This document shows, in pieces, positions 10,918 through 24,109 of a stretch of DNA of 64,000 nucleotides; within the stretch, counting starts at the first letter, position 1, and each line of letters begins with the position of its first letter. Source of the stretch: Chrysoporthe austroafricana (lineage: Eukaryota > Ascomycota > Sordariomycetes > Diaporthales > Cryphonectriaceae); assembly GCA_001051155.2 (NCBI GenBank), contig JYIP02000017.1, forward strand, positions 64,501 to 128,500, written 5' to 3'. The notes under the pieces are model-generated. The model was not told the DNA's origin. It saw only the letters and a program-made list of their open reading frames with translations, and did not search any database. The position numbers and the translations under genes were made by a program.

Positions 10918-13900
10918 ATGGAGTGGGACGGGCCTCGCAACGCGATGGATGAATTGTCGACTTCGGCAACGCCCTCAACCAGTGAGTCCCTAGTGGAGCC
11001 TGGCAAGATGAAGTTGGGCTACTTTGGCAACGAGTTCCCACACGATGATCTCAAAGACACCTTTCGCCGTCTTTACGAGCACAGCAAAGATAGACGGCAC
11101 CCTTTCCTAGCCCTATTCATCCGAGAGGCCTCCCTGGCCGTGCAGGAGGAGGTGCGTTTGCTGCCGGCGACATTACGCGCCATCGTGCAGCCTTTTGAGA
11201 CCATCTTCAACCTGGTCGATCAGGAGGAGCTTAGGACTAGTCCCCTAGGCGGCTGTGTAGATGGAATGTTGCTCTGTGCCATCCAGCTAGGAACATTTAT
11301 CGGGTATGTCGGATACGAAGTAAAAAGTGAACTCATTTTTGTTGATTAGAGCATAAATACTGACTCCTCTGGCCACAGTTACTATGAAAACGCCGTCGAT
11401 GATAAGTTCGACTTTCACGTTGGAGATGCATGTCTTGCTGGTTTAGGGACGGGCATCTTATCAGCAGCTGCTGTGTCTCTATCTCCAACATTGGCAGATC
11501 TCCCACTTGCCGGTGCTGAGGTGATCCGCATCGCCTTCAGACTTGGTGTTGTGGTCGATGAAGTCTCGCAAAACTTGCAACCACGGCCCATCGATGGTGG
11601 CCAAGGCGATACCTGGGCCTATGTGGTGCCAGACACCACGGCTGAAGAAGCCCAACGTGAGCTTGACGCCATCCATAAGGCAGATGTGAGTTCGGCGGAC
11701 CCCCTCCTTCTTTTTATTTTCTAGTAGCCTCCACTATTTCCAGAGCTGATCGAACAATATAGAAAACGCCGGATCCGAGCAAACTCGTCATCAGTGCCCT
11801 CAGCCGGACATCGGTGACTATCAGTGGCCCACCGGCCCGATTGAAGCATGTCTTTCTCGTATCAGACTTCTTCCGTGATCGCAAGTCTGTTGCGCTCCCA
11901 GTATATGGCGGTCTGTGTCATGCGCCGCACATCTACACCAAGAAACACGTGGACAGCATCGTCAAAGTTAGCTCCATTGAGACTCTGGACTCCAGGCTTC
12001 TGCCACGGGTGCCCATCTACTCCACCAACACAGGGAGACCCTTCTCGGCCAAGTCTGCCAGCGGCCTACTTCATAACATAGTAGAGGATACCCTCACTCA
12101 GAGCATCAAATGGGACAGCGTCATCCAGGGAGTGCTTCGCCAGGCGAAGGGTAGCGCTGTCTCTGAGCTCTGTCTGTACATGTTCCGCACTTCGCTGCCT
12201 GCGCGCGATCTCATCGGGGCCGCAAGCGCGGAATCGCAGCAGTTCAAAATCAGAACCCAAGATGTCATGCAGTGGGTTGCAAAACCAGACTCTGTTCCAC
12301 GAGGGCCCACAGGGACGCAGCAGGCCAAGATCGCCGTCGTTGGCATGGCTTGCAGAATGCCCGGAGGTGCTACGGACACTGAGAAATTCTGGGAAATCCT
12401 GAACCAAGGTCTGGACGTTCACAAGAAAATCCCAGCAGATCGATTCGACGTTGACACTCACTGTGACCCAACCGGGAAGCGTGTTAACACGAGTATCACC
12501 CCTTATGGCTGCTTCATCGACGAACCGGGCTTGTTCGACGCACCCTTCTTCAATATGTCTCCCCGTGAAGCGCTCCAGACAGATCCAATGCAGAGGTTGG
12601 CTATAGTGACGGCTTACGAAGCTCTAGAACGGGCTGGCTATGTGGCGAATCGCACAGCCTCTACGAATTTACACCGTATTGGCACCTTCTACGGCCAGGC
12701 AAGCGATGACTATCGAGAGGTCAATACGGCTCAGGAGATCGGTACCTACTTCATTACCGGTGGGTGTAGAGCATTTGGCCCTGGGAGGGTCAACTACTTC
12801 TTTAAATTCTCCGGGCCTAGCTACAGCATCGACACGGCTTGCTCCTCTGGACTGGCAACAATACACGTAAGTCGCTTATTGATATCAAACTTCCCAGCCA
12901 ATATATGGCTTGTCAAGCTTACTGACAATCGAAACAAAACGAATACAGATCGCATGCAATTCACTTTGGAATGGCGATACAGATATGGCGGTGGCTGGAG
13001 GAATGAACGTTCTGACCAACTCAGACGCCTTTTCCGGTCTCAGCAACGGTCACTTCTTGTCCAAGACAGCCAATGCCTGTAAGACTTGGGACTGTGAAGC
13101 CGATGGATACTGCCGCGCGGACGGCGTAGCCTCGGTGGTTCTCAAGCGGCTCGAAGACGCAGAAGCCGACAACGACAACATCCTAGGCGTTATTCTAGCC
13201 GCCGGGACGAACCATTCGGCGGAGGCGATCTCCATCACGCACCCACACGCAGGCCACCAAGCAGATCTGACGAGACAGATCCTAGACCAAGCCGCCGTTG
13301 ATCCTCTGAACGTGAGTTACGTGGAATTGCACGGGACCGGGACTCAGGCAGGTGACGCACAGGAAATCCAATCCGTAATGAACGTGTTCGCTCCCATGAC
13401 GGGCACCAAACGCCGAAGTCCAAAGCAGCCCCTCCACATCGGTGCCGTTAAAGCAAATGTGGGCCATGGTGAGGCTGTAGCAGGCACCACCGCGCTCCTG
13501 AAAGTCCTGCTCATGCTCGACAAGCAGACGATTCCGCGCCACGTGGGCATCAAGAACTCCATCAACCCGGGCTTTCCCAAGGATCTTGACAAACGCAACC
13601 TACACATCCCGTATGAGACGACGCCGTGGCCGCACGTTGCTGGGAAGAAGCGCATTGCCGTTGTGAACAACTTTAGTGCTGCGGGCGGCAATACGAGCAT
13701 CGTCATAGAAGAGGCACCGGCTCGCAAAGTCATCGGCAACAACGACCACGGGGCGGCGGACCCTCGTTCGACCCACGTTGTCGCTGTGTCGGCGAAGAGC
13801 AAAGTCTCTTTCAAGGGCAACCTCCAACGCCTCATTGCATACCTGGACGCGCACCCGGATGTGTCGCTGCCGAACCTGGCATATACGACTGCGGCACGGC

Positions 13901-16727
13901 GGCACCACCACAACCACCGTCTGGCTGTTGCCATCTCGGACGTCGGCCACCTGAAACGACAACTAAACTCATACCTTGAGGCTGTAGACAGCCACAAGCC
14001 CATTCCATCAACTGGCCCACCCCCCGTAGCCTTCGCCTTTACAGGCCAGGGAGCGTCATACAGGTCCATGAACCTGGAGCTGCTCCAGTCACCTACTTTC
14101 GACTCACAGCTTCGCCATCTGGACTTCCTCTGCCAGTCGCAGGGCTTTCCGTCCATAATTCCCGCGGTCGACGGCAGCTACCCCCAGGATCACAGCCACA
14201 CACCGGTCGTCACGCAGCTCGCTCTCGTCTGCATCGAGATAGCCCTGGCCAAGTACTGGGAGTCCCTGGGCATCAAGCCTGACGTCGTCATCGGCCACAG
14301 CCTGGGCGAGTATGCTGCTCTCCATGTGGCGGGTGTCCTCTCCGCTGCGGACACGATTTATCTCGTGGGCCAGCGCGCTACGATGCTTGAGCAGAAATGC
14401 AAGGTAGGCAGCCACAAGATGCTCGCGGTGCGTGCGGCCGTCGACGAAGTTCGGTCCAAAGCTGATGCTGCCGGGAGGCCATACGAGGTGGCTTGTATCA
14501 ACGGGCCCAAGGATACGGTGCTCAGCGGCGCTGCCGAGGACATCAACGCCCTAACTGATGAGCTTGGGGGAGCGGGGCTCAAGTGCGTCCCGTTGGACGT
14601 CGCGTTTGCGTTCCATTCATCCCAGACTGATCCGATCCTCGACGAGCTAGAAGACATAGCTCGGACAGGTGTCCTGTTTCAGCCTCCTCGGCTCCCGATC
14701 ATCTCGCCACTCTTCGGGAAAGTCATTTTTGATGAGAAGACCGTGAACGCGAGCTATATCCGCCGCGGGACCCGGGAGACTGTCAACTTCCTCGCAGCCG
14801 TCGAGACAGCCCAGCGGATCTCAAGTATTGACGAGAGCATGGTGTGGATCGAGATAGGCCCGCATCCGGTCTGCGTTGCGTTCGCCCGGTCGATTCTGTC
14901 GTCTGTCAATGCGGCGGTCCCATCTCTGCGTCGTGGCGAAAACAACTGGCAGACGATCTCGCAGAGTCTCGTGGCATTGCACGCTGCTGGCCTTCAGGTG
15001 GGCTGGCAGGAGTTCCATCGGCCATTCGAGAGCGGCCTACGGCTGTTGGATCTGCCTACGTACGCGTGGAACGATAAGACGCACTGGATCCAGTATAATG
15101 GCGATTGGGCGCTGACGAAGGGAAATACTTTCTATGACGAGGAGAAAAAGGCCGCAGCTGCATCGGTGGCCACGGGCTCTAATCCTCTGGCAGCACCAGT
15201 TTCGGCCCTGCGGACTTCACTCATTCATCGCGTCGTGGAAGAGACATTCTCTGGGTCAGCCGGAAGGGTTGTCGTGCAATCAAACATGATGCAGGCAGAT
15301 TTTCTGGCGGCCGCATGGGGCCATAAGATGAACAATGCAGGAGTGGTGACATCTGTAAGTGATATCTGTTACTATTTCTGTGGTGATAAACTGGAGGATC
15401 GTGTTTGCTAATCGGTACTTCGAAATTGTAGTCCATTCATGCAGACATATGCTGGACGCTCGGAAAGTACCTCCTGGAGAAGCTCAAGCCCAACCGCAAG
15501 GCAGACATCGCCAACATGAACGTCTGCAACCTCGCCGTTCGCGAGGGCCTAGTCGCGCAGAAGAACACCACTGTGCCACAACTCATCCAGATCACCATCA
15601 CTACAACGGACATCGCCTCGGGCAAAGCTCAGCTCGAATGGCACAACGTCGCCAACGATGGCCTCTTGCTGATTGAAGACGAGCCCATCGTGACCGCTGA
15701 GGTGATCTACGGCAGCTCCGTGGACTGGCTGTCCAGCTGGGTCCCGACGCAGCACCTCATCCAGGGCCGCATCGATGCCCTCAACCGTCTTGCAGAGGCC
15801 GGCGTGGCGAACCGCCTGTCGCACAGCATGGCCTACCTCCTCTTCTCCAACAACCTCGTCGACTACGCTGACAAGTACCGCGGGATGCAGTCTGTCGTCA
15901 TGCACGGCCTCGAGGCGTACGCCGACGTCACTCTCAAGGCCGGCGACGCAGGTGGCACGTGGACTGTGCCGCCGTTCTTCACGGACAGCGTATTCCATCT
16001 CGCCGGTTTCGTCATGAACGTCTCGGACGCGATCGACACCAAGAACAATTTCTGCGTCACGCCAGGCTGGGGCTCGCTCCGTATGGCGCGCCCGCTGGTC
16101 CCTGGCGGTCGGTACAGGTCGTACGTGAAGATGATCCCGACGGCCGAGGATCCAGCCATCTATTTCGGTGACGTGTACGTGCTGCAGGACGACGAGATCG
16201 TGGGCGTCATGCAGGCAATGAAGTTCCGGCGGTACCCCCGGTTGTTGCTGAACCGCTTCTTCTCGGCCGTGGATGTCAAGAACGCTGCGACGGGTAGTGT
16301 CGCTCTTGCGAGCAGCACGAGCGTTGCTCAGGCCGCTCAGCCTGTGCAAGGTGTAGTCGTTGCTCCTGCGCTAGCTGCTGTGACCCAGCCTGCTGTCGCA
16401 TCGACGCAGCCCGCGCCAGCACCTGCTCCGGCAAAGACAGAGCCTGTTCAACCGAAGGTCGAGCAGCCACCCGCCGCCGCCGCCGCCGCTGCGGCTGACA
16501 GCATCACAAGTAAAGCCTTGGCACTGGTTGCTGCGGAGGCAGGGCTCCAGCTCTCCGACCTGCAGGATGACGAGAGCTTCGCGAACCTGGGTGTCGACAG
16601 CTTGATGAGTCTGGTTGTTTCCGAGAAGATGCGTGAGCAGCTCAGCGTGACCGTGAGCGGAAGTCTGTTCTTGGAATATCCGACGGTTGGTGACTTGCGT
16701 GCCTGGTTGCTTGAATATTACGGATAA
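10918..16727 (+). CDS. Non-reducing polyketide synthase, atrochrysone carboxylic acid synthase type (SAT-KS-AT-PT-ACP)
   Basis: This iterative type I PKS of 1832 residues is built from five exons: 10918-11303, 11379-11685, 11763-12866, 12949-15354 and 15432-16727. Domains in order: SAT (about 30-390; [16 protein letters not shown] and GGCVDG with Cys113); KS (about 420-857; DTACSSG with Cys591, HGTGTQAGD His727, NVGHGEA His772); AT (about 960-1260; GHSLGEY Ser1050); PT (about 1357-1664; GHKMN His1391, DSVFHLAGF Asp1586); a Pro/Ala/Gln-rich linker; and ACP (about 1762-1832; LGVDSLMS Ser1791). All expected catalytic residues are present. There is one ACP and no TE, CLC, MT or reductive domain, so release depends on the neighbouring metallo-hydrolase. 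This matches octaketide synthases of emodin-type pathways. In-frame ATGs at 10945 and 11008 are alternative starts; 10918 is the most upstream. Confidence 0.95.
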
Positions 16728-17046
16728 CGTCGATGTCGGAGATCAACGCACATGACGCACCATGAGATTCTAACTTGTCTGCTGGCTTTTGGTAACAATC
16801 CATCTTCTCATTCTAGTTATCAGATAGAAATCGATGCTTCTCAATTTTAACATGACTCTGGATCGACGAGGACATAACAATGTCTCGACGATCTCAAAGA
16901 GTCGGGATCCAGCCGTATGTGCCTTAGACATTATTTACGCGTCCCTGATCTCATGGTTGTATCCTCTAGTAATATATGGTATCTCGCATCACCCTGGGTA
17001 AAAATCAACGCATCATCGCCTCATAATCTTCGTAGGCGTGTCTGCC
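16728..17046. other. Intergenic, convergent
   Basis: This short stretch lies between the PKS and MFS stop codons. It is AT-richer than its surroundings and contains no visible gene. Confidence 0.6.
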
Positions 17047-18865
17047 TTAAGCGGTCGTGAAGCCCAGTGGTCCGGCCCAGACCCTCATTCTCTTGCCAAA
17101 GATCACCAGGATAATTACAATACCAAATGCAGCGGCGCAGATGGCCGCCTGAATCCCAAAGCTTACCTTAGGCCCAGACGCCTCCGCCCACGTCACCTGG
17201 AAATACGAGATGATGAACCCGCCCAGCGTACGTGCGTTGTTCAGGTGGGCAGACACCTCGCCACTCGCCTCCGGGTAGCAATCAAGTGCATAGGAAGAGA
17301 TTGCGACAGTGGTGACCATAATGCCGTAAACATAGAGGCCCCAGCAGACGGACAGAGCCATGAAGTGCCAGGCATCTTCCAAAGCCTGTCCGATCAGCAC
17401 GAGGCCGATGACCATGAGCGGGATGGAGAAGAAGATGGCGCGCAGTCGGACCTCGGGCTCGAAGTGGCCCTTGTGCGAGTGGATGTATCGCTTAGCGAGG
17501 AGGTCGTGCAGCCAGTGACCCGTGATCTCGCCCAGGAGAACCGCAACAACAGGCGTAAAGTAGAAGTAGCCGATTTGCAGCGACCCGAAGTTGTACAGCG
17601 GTGTCAGGAAGATTGACAGTGTTGTATTGATACCGACCACCCAAGCGAAGGTGAGCATGTAGTATATCACGGCGAGAAATATGGTTGGTTTGATCAGCAC
17701 CTTGACCACGCGCATACAGGCGGAGCCGAACGAGTTGCGAAGGTGGCGGGAGCGGAATTGAGAGACGCCGAGAATGCGGGAAACTCGAGACCCACGCGGT
17801 GGTTGAGCTGAGGCCGGGATGCGGCGATCGTAATAGGTCTCGTCGACGACGAGGACGGTGAGGATCAGCACAAGGGCAGTTTCTGCGGTGTAAACCCAGA
17901 AAGGGACCGGCCAGGGCTTGAAGGCAACCATGAAAGCCGCAAGCAGAGGGCCCATATATGGTGACATGACGAAAAAGGAACTGTGGAAGACATTCAGCCA
18001 ATGTTCGAAGAGTTCAAGCATGATACGGGCCTGGGGATCATGGGAGGGGAGAGGCTCCAGTAGAAGAACTTCAACTTACGCCCAGATATTAATCTTGCGT
18101 GGTCTCTGGTGGAAGAAGAACATATCCTGGATGAACATCATTCCGCCGCCCTGGGTGACCGTCGAGAAGAACCCATTGAGGATGCGAGCTGCGCAAAAGG
18201 ATTCAAAAGTTGTCGCGGCCGCGCACCATGCTGCCGTGCCTGTCGCGACAACGAGAAACCAAAACATCACGGGCAAACGCCCGAAGTATGCAGCGAACAT
18301 GACGGCTGTGCGCGTCAGGTATAGTCAGTACTTGCCATGCTTGCGCGCAGGGCCAAAGGAGGACGTTGGCATACCAAAAACACCGCCTGCACCCAGCATG
18401 AAGACATTTCCGGCTTGCGAGTGGTTCACCTCGTCAGCCGTCATGCCCCATTGTCTGCTTGCTGTCAGCTACCCAAACTCGTCTCTGTACTCGTCGGACG
18501 GGTCAGGCATACGCAGCTTGTAGCTCCAACGTAACGGCACCCGTGGCACTCCCATAGTCTGGCAAGAAGGCCGCGGCAGCGACCACGAACAGAATCGCGT
18601 GCTTCTTGCTCCAACTCCAGTTCAGCGGATCTCGTGCATCATCGCTCGGTTGTGGGATGAGGCGGGTATGTCCATCCTCAGCAAGCTTGACACCTGCCCC
18701 ACCCTCGGAGTCGTCGATGATATAGCCTTCGTTCTCGCGGAACTCGTGCAGGTCGTTCGGACCGACCTGGCTCAAGCCTTTGTCGGCAGCTGACGGATCT
18801 GCATTCTCGATGTCTCTCACGGATGCATTCAGGGATTCGGTGTTCGCTTTCTCCCCAGCTGCCAT
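17047..18865 (-). CDS. MFS transporter (DHA1-like)
   Basis: This is a complete major facilitator of 530 residues in four exons: 18513-18865, 18375-18454, 18080-18305 and 17047-17980 (introns of 58, 69 and 99 nt). A hydrophilic acidic N-terminus of about 80 residues precedes RDPLNWSWSKKH, the motif at the first helix of fungal DHA1 proteins. Further landmarks are GNVFMLGAGGVF, FAAYFGRLPVMFW, ARILNGFFSTVTQGGG, the junction NIWA-SFFVMSPYMGPLL, and a central cytoplasmic loop with many Arg residues, followed by six more helices ending KRMRVWAGP. It lies tail to tail with the PKS and could export the product or import something unrelated; it closely resembles the DHA1 group with broad substrates. 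It is probably the right end of the cluster, because the next gene is 2.5 kb away. Confidence 0.86.
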
Positions 18866-21378
18866 TTTGCTCGCTGGCTTCGGAAGGAGACCACAGTCGG
18901 TCAGTCCCAGTGACTCGCCGGTGTCTAGGCAAGTTGCAAGAGGATGGGAAGAGCCTTCGTGTGGCAGTCAGCCTTTTAGTAACAGAGGGAAGTCAGGACC
19001 TAGGATGGAGCGAAAGACGTAGAGAAGGCAATAGATTTGGCTTGCGAACAGCACCCTGATATACTAATCACTACAGAGATGTAATCCCGGTTGCCGCTAG
19101 TGCTGCTAACCTATTACTGCGGGTGATCAGACGTTGCCAAGGGGGAGCGGGTCGGCTTTGGTTATAGAGTTCGTGACAAGAGTTGAGTTTACCCAGGTAC
19201 AGCAGCAAGACGACATGTGGTCGAAGCTCTTCGTGCGTGGAACGCCTTCAGAATGCTGATGGTCTGAAGATGAAGACAACTACACCGCCTCCAAGTCTTT
19301 GACGGCCCCCTTCCCTTTCGCACCCCTGGCAGCCTTGATGAAGCAGATGCAGGCATCGGTGTGTCTTCCTACCGGTTCCCCTTTTCGAGCTCAGACATGC
19401 TGTTGGGGGAATTGGATCCCGGTCAGAAGCTCAGGACAGGATGCATAGATCCGCGGGGCCCGCCAATACGTGCCCAGGCCATAGAACAAAATCTGCGCCT
19501 TGGTCCAGGACATCTTGGCGCACGAACTATAAGGGTCTGCCGAGTAGCAATTGCCGTATCATGAGTCGCAGGCATGACTACGTGGCAGCAAAAGCTACCG
19601 AGGGCGGACGAGTATTAACCGAGACTGCGGAGATTTCTAAATCCTTAGTGCGGGATCCGGAGGCGAAGCTTCTACCTAGCGGCTGTTACTTACATGGTAG
19701 CTTACAATTGACGCTATTCATAATCGCTTATCCATATCTCAAGGCCAGGCCTCGGCGACAGGGGGAACGCGTAGCGACGCTGAAGATCGGTTCGCGGGGT
19801 AGCATCAGCTGTCACGTTCTCCGTGGAGTACGTGGCTACCCCGGATCTTGTTCCGGGCCTATTGGAGAATTATCCTGGTCTATATGATATGTGCCTATTT
19901 TTAAGGATTGGAGAGCTTGCAACTAGAGCTACTCGGGTGGACGAAATGTCGGTAAGTTTTTATCGAAGCCGGTGCCGCTTGACGTGTCTCGAGTTTGCGT
20001 CATGCCGTCTGTACAGCTTGTGACTATCACGTGGATTATGTAGCAGATATACCTGGAAACTTTTGCTCTATGCAATTGTCTCACGACACCTCGAACGACT
20101 TGGCGGCGCGTAAACGGACTCCAGATATCAGGCCGTGCTGCATCTGTATGCATGGTCGTGCACTCTTCCCCGCCCCTCCACGTTGGCTTTCTGTTAAGCT
20201 GGGAGCGGTCGTTAATTATCTTCCAATTGCTGAAACGAGGCCTAATTCATGTATATGTGAATGTCTGTTCTGCCATTTCCCTCATCGATCCGTCCGTGCT
20301 AAAGCTCTGCGGAAGCGTAAAGTCTAGAAGTTCTAAGCTGTGGCCTGCGGACCGTTCTGAGCACCAGTCCGGCCTAATATGCGGTCAACGGCTCGCAGAC
20401 TGTATGAATCATGGACCATTTCGTGAGTAAATGCTACGTCAAGTTGGTGGAGGCCGTGGTCGGCTGTTCAGTTGGTTAGTCCTAACATCCACCCACATTA
20501 TACTATGTGGTTTCACCGTTGCGACGCAAGTGGCAGAAAGATTTTGACATAATGCATCACTAGAGACAGCGATTTGTCCAAGTATTAACGCGCTCTGCAG
20601 AGCTAGGAGCCCTGCGACAAGCTGACGGCTCGAGTGGGAGGGTAATTATTACTCAGGACGTAATTAGCTTGCTCTACAACGAGAGGTCTTAAGGAGGCAG
20701 CCATAGAAGCCGACCCGTAAAAACCATTGTATGATCGTACAGTCGGTTATATTTGCGGGGTTTTCCCTACCTCTACTGGCATAGACACGACGCGTGACAG
20801 CAGTCAGCATTGCACGTTTGACTAATTACGTTGTTCAGCTTTAGTAAGTCGAGAAGATCTACAAAGAGGCTCTGACAACGAAAGAGAGCTGTCCTCGCCA
20901 CTGTATCATAAGGTCCTCTCATGAAATGCCTCCAGTCGGATAGCTCGCAACAGCCTTATGGTCTTGCATATATCGAAGTTCACATTGGCGCTGTCATGGC
21001 CTGCCTACCCCCTGCCATCTGGTCGTCCTCAAGTACAACTCGTCCCAACTTGCTGCACAGGATCAGAGAAGGAAACAATGATGGGCGCTCCAAATCACAT
21101 TGTTTGGATTATTGTATTTGGTCAGGAGAGCCCCAAGGATGGGAAACGCCTGTGCTCAATTTCCATCCCACATCATACCTAGCAATCGTTCTATCTTCAC
21201 AGCCTTTTATGTAGTCTTTTCTAATATCATGCGAATCCCCAGAGCCCCGCCGCTATGCATATGCTAATGACATCGCCTTCTACCTCAGTCTATACGAGCC
21301 CGTCTATCACCAAAACCCCGTGCAGTCCATTCACCGTCTCATCTAATGTCTAACGTCTAGAATTGCCCCGCAAGGCCG
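18866..21378. other. Gene-free stretch right of the cluster
   Basis: In these 2.5 kb all open frames are short, overlapping on both strands, and unlike any family I recognise. It contains the promoter of the MFS gene on the left and the 3' end of the desaturase on the right. No transposon ends, tRNA or repeats were found by eye. Confidence 0.5.
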
Positions 21379-22811
21379 TTACTCCGCCTTCTTTTCATAC
21401 TTCTCCTTGATATCGTCCTCCGTAAACGGTATCGTGTGTCTCTTGAGCATCGCAATGCGCTCATCCATCGTCATCCGGATCTGTCTTTCCCCAATGGGGA
21501 CCATGCACTTCGCGAGGTGTGCATAGTCCTTCATGAGGAGCCTGATCGTCATCATGAGGTAGTCGATGTTGTGGAACACCAAGGCCTCGTTCGAGGCGTA
21601 TGTGTGCTTGGCCTTGAGGAAGGCCACCGGGTGATCACGCCAGTGTCGCAGTGGGTTAAGGTGGTGAGAGGTGTGGTAGCCATCGTTGAAGCAGTGGCGG
21701 TTGCTCTAGACCGACGTCAGCCATCAGCTCGCCCGGGAGTTAGAGGGAGGACTCACGGGGACGTCAATGAGGGTGATACTGGACCGATAGTCGCTATCTG
21801 GCTCATCACGGTCCACCAGCGCATGCTGACCCCAATTACCCACCATCAACCCAAAGCGCATGATCGCCAGCGGAAGCAAGAACACAAAGACTGCGGCCTT
21901 GGGGTTCAGCCTGAACATCGCGTACTGGAACGCATAGGAGCCCAACTCCCAAAACGTCTGCTTCGCCGCAAACACCAGCCTGTTCTTCCTCACGAAGTAG
22001 GCCGCCAGCTCGAACCAGATGAAGAAGTAGAACCTCCCCACGTACTGCAGGAAATGCCACACGTTGTCCCGCTGGTAGCGGAGCGTCGAGCTCAGGTCTT
22101 CCGGCCCGTTGCCCTCTACGTGGTGGTGCTTCACGTGGTGGTAGAAGTAGCTGTTCCACGTGTGGCCCATCAGCGGGTCGAGGAGGTAGGGAAAGGAGAG
22201 GTCGAACCAGGCGAATTCCTTCTTGAGCACGCCGCGGCCGTGGATGTGCTGGTGCATCATGAGAGTGTAGGTCCCGGTGTAGGAGACCTGCATGACGAGA
22301 TGCAGGATGCCGTGGAACCACGTGAAGTGGTTGAAGAGCAGCAGGGCGGAGGGAACCGAGGTGGTGAAGTAGAGAATGAGGTGGGTGAGGAAGACCATAT
22401 CCGTCTCGACGCGGACGACGGACTTGCCCAGGCGCATGTAGGACTTCAGAAGGCGGTCCAGCGCAGGCTCGAGCTTCCCGAGGCTGCTCAGATCCCATCC
22501 GTTGAACACCGTGGGCTCGAAGTTGGGATGCGCCGGGTTGTTCAGAGACATCATCGTCTGAAGCGCCGCCTCGTCGCGGATAGTCTCCTCCTCGCTAATA
22601 GCAGCATTGTCGGGGTTTTCTATGGGAAGCTTTAGCGGGTTGTTCTCGTGACAAAGGTTACCCAAAGGACGGAAGGATCAGCTCTACCATTGATCACATC
22701 ACCGTCCGACCGAGCTCTCGAGGAGACATCGAGGATATCGGCCTGGAGATTCTTCAGAATGAGAGTGTCGGCCTTGGTCAAATCCTTGCTGTACACGATG
22801 TACTTGTCCAT
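21379..22811 (-). CDS. Membrane fatty acid desaturase family protein
   Basis: This is an integral membrane di-iron enzyme with the three histidine boxes of the FA_desaturase family: HQHIHGRG, HHVKHHHVEGNG and HTSHHLNP. Three exons (22688-22811, 21757-22619, 21379-21705; introns of 68 and 51 nt) give 437 residues; the third histidine box is complete only after the second intron is removed. Hydrophobic stretches around LILYFTTSVPSALLLF and AVFVFLLPLAIMRFGLMVG would cross the membrane. The C-terminus is charged and ends KEKYEKKAE. The substrate (a fatty acyl chain or another alkyl/hydroxyl target) cannot be told from sequence. It is separated from the PKS cluster by 2.5 kb, so membership in the cluster is doubtful. 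The opposite strand has a 399-codon open frame that is only an antisense shadow. Confidence 0.85.
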
Positions 22812-23989
22812 CTCGTGACTACACGGATGGCGTCGAGGGCAATTGCAGCCCTTGACTAGCTTGAGATATTCTTGGGGCTCTGGGTCGAGATCATGCCACT
22901 ATTGCGCACTGATGGCGGAGCTCTGAATGCCCGAAACTTCCAAAATAAGGTCAGCCGTGGAGGTCTTGGCAGAAAGACGGCGTGGTGGATGGACGGCTGA
23001 TGCTCTGGCATGCACGCGGTGCTTGGCTCGCCTGGATGGTTACCTCTCGGTGTGTAGCGAATGTTGGGGAACCCTCAATTTCCTCCAGAAATTGGGACTG
23101 TGTTCAAAGCTCCAGACTTGAAAATTTAGTGGGTCTGCGGTGAGGTGTTTTAGGGGTCCATGTAACCATGTTTTGGGTGGTGCGTCCACGCGTCAGGATA
23201 GACCCATAATAATCTCCCTAGTCCGGATGAAGTCGAATCGCGCTTCTGCGCAATGTGTTGTCCAACCAGATAGCGTCCGCTAGACCGTGCGTTTATGGGG
23301 CTCATCAATGGGCCCATACAAGGGGTGACATGTGCATCCGGAGGCCCGCGTGGACGGTGAGAATCAGATCATCGGAGGAAAGGTGCAGCGCAACACCGGA
23401 CGAGGCACGCGCAGGTAGAATAAGCTTTCCCAGGCCCATCAAAGTTCAGACAGATTCCGGGGAACCACTCAGCTCATTGGCTAGACGTTAGGCGAGGGCT
23501 ATAATTGAATGTTTGAGCAATGGGTAGGCTTCTAGGAAGTGGGATCCAGGGCCTTCGGCAACTATGCGACATCTTCTAAACTTATACAGAGAACATTCTG
23601 CCGGCTGAAACTGAGGACAAAGAAAAATCGTGCACTAAGTCCGTTTTCAGCCTTAACAAAAGGTGAGCAATTCAGATCATGTCGATATTAGCAGGGCATG
23701 TGAAACAGGTTTCGAGACTCACCTAGCCGTTTGTGGCTCCCCTCAATTTACTGAGCAAATTGTGAGCACTGATGCTTCGGCTTCATGATACTGGCGTGAT
23801 CCGAATAGGGTTGCAATCCGTCATAACGTGCAGTCAGCAATCCGCATACCCGCTGACGCAAATTGCCGCCTCTGGCGCCTAATGTCTTAGACTTGCTACA
23901 GAGCAGCCGTCCTTAGCACCGCAATATGCATTCCGTTCATTCATAGTTCCTATCCACAACATGTGCAGGAGTCAAACGAGCCAACATTT

Positions 23990-23999
23990 TTCTTTTTTT

Positions 24000-24034
<35 letters not shown>

Positions 24035-24064
24035 NTCCCCCCAAGTTGCAGGGCACAAACGGCC

Positions 24065-24108
<44 letters not shown>
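23990..24108. repeat. Two poly-T tracts separated by an N and a degenerate duplicated flank
   Basis: A T run of about 30 (from about 24001) and another of about 40 (to about 24108) bracket TAAAN plus about 30 bases. The sequence before each run is nearly the same: GCAGGAGTCAAACGAGCCAACAT before the first, and a version with several changes before the second. A failed homopolymer read or an assembly misjoin is the simplest reading. Confidence 0.75.

Positions 24109-24109
<1 letters not shown>

Noticed and set aside
15549..16349. Minus-strand 266-codon frame
   Set aside because: It is antisense to the PT domain of the PKS and has no family resemblance.
21436..22635. Plus-strand 399-codon frame
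   Set aside because: It is antisense to the well-supported desaturase exons and is rich in Val/Glu/His, a typical shadow.
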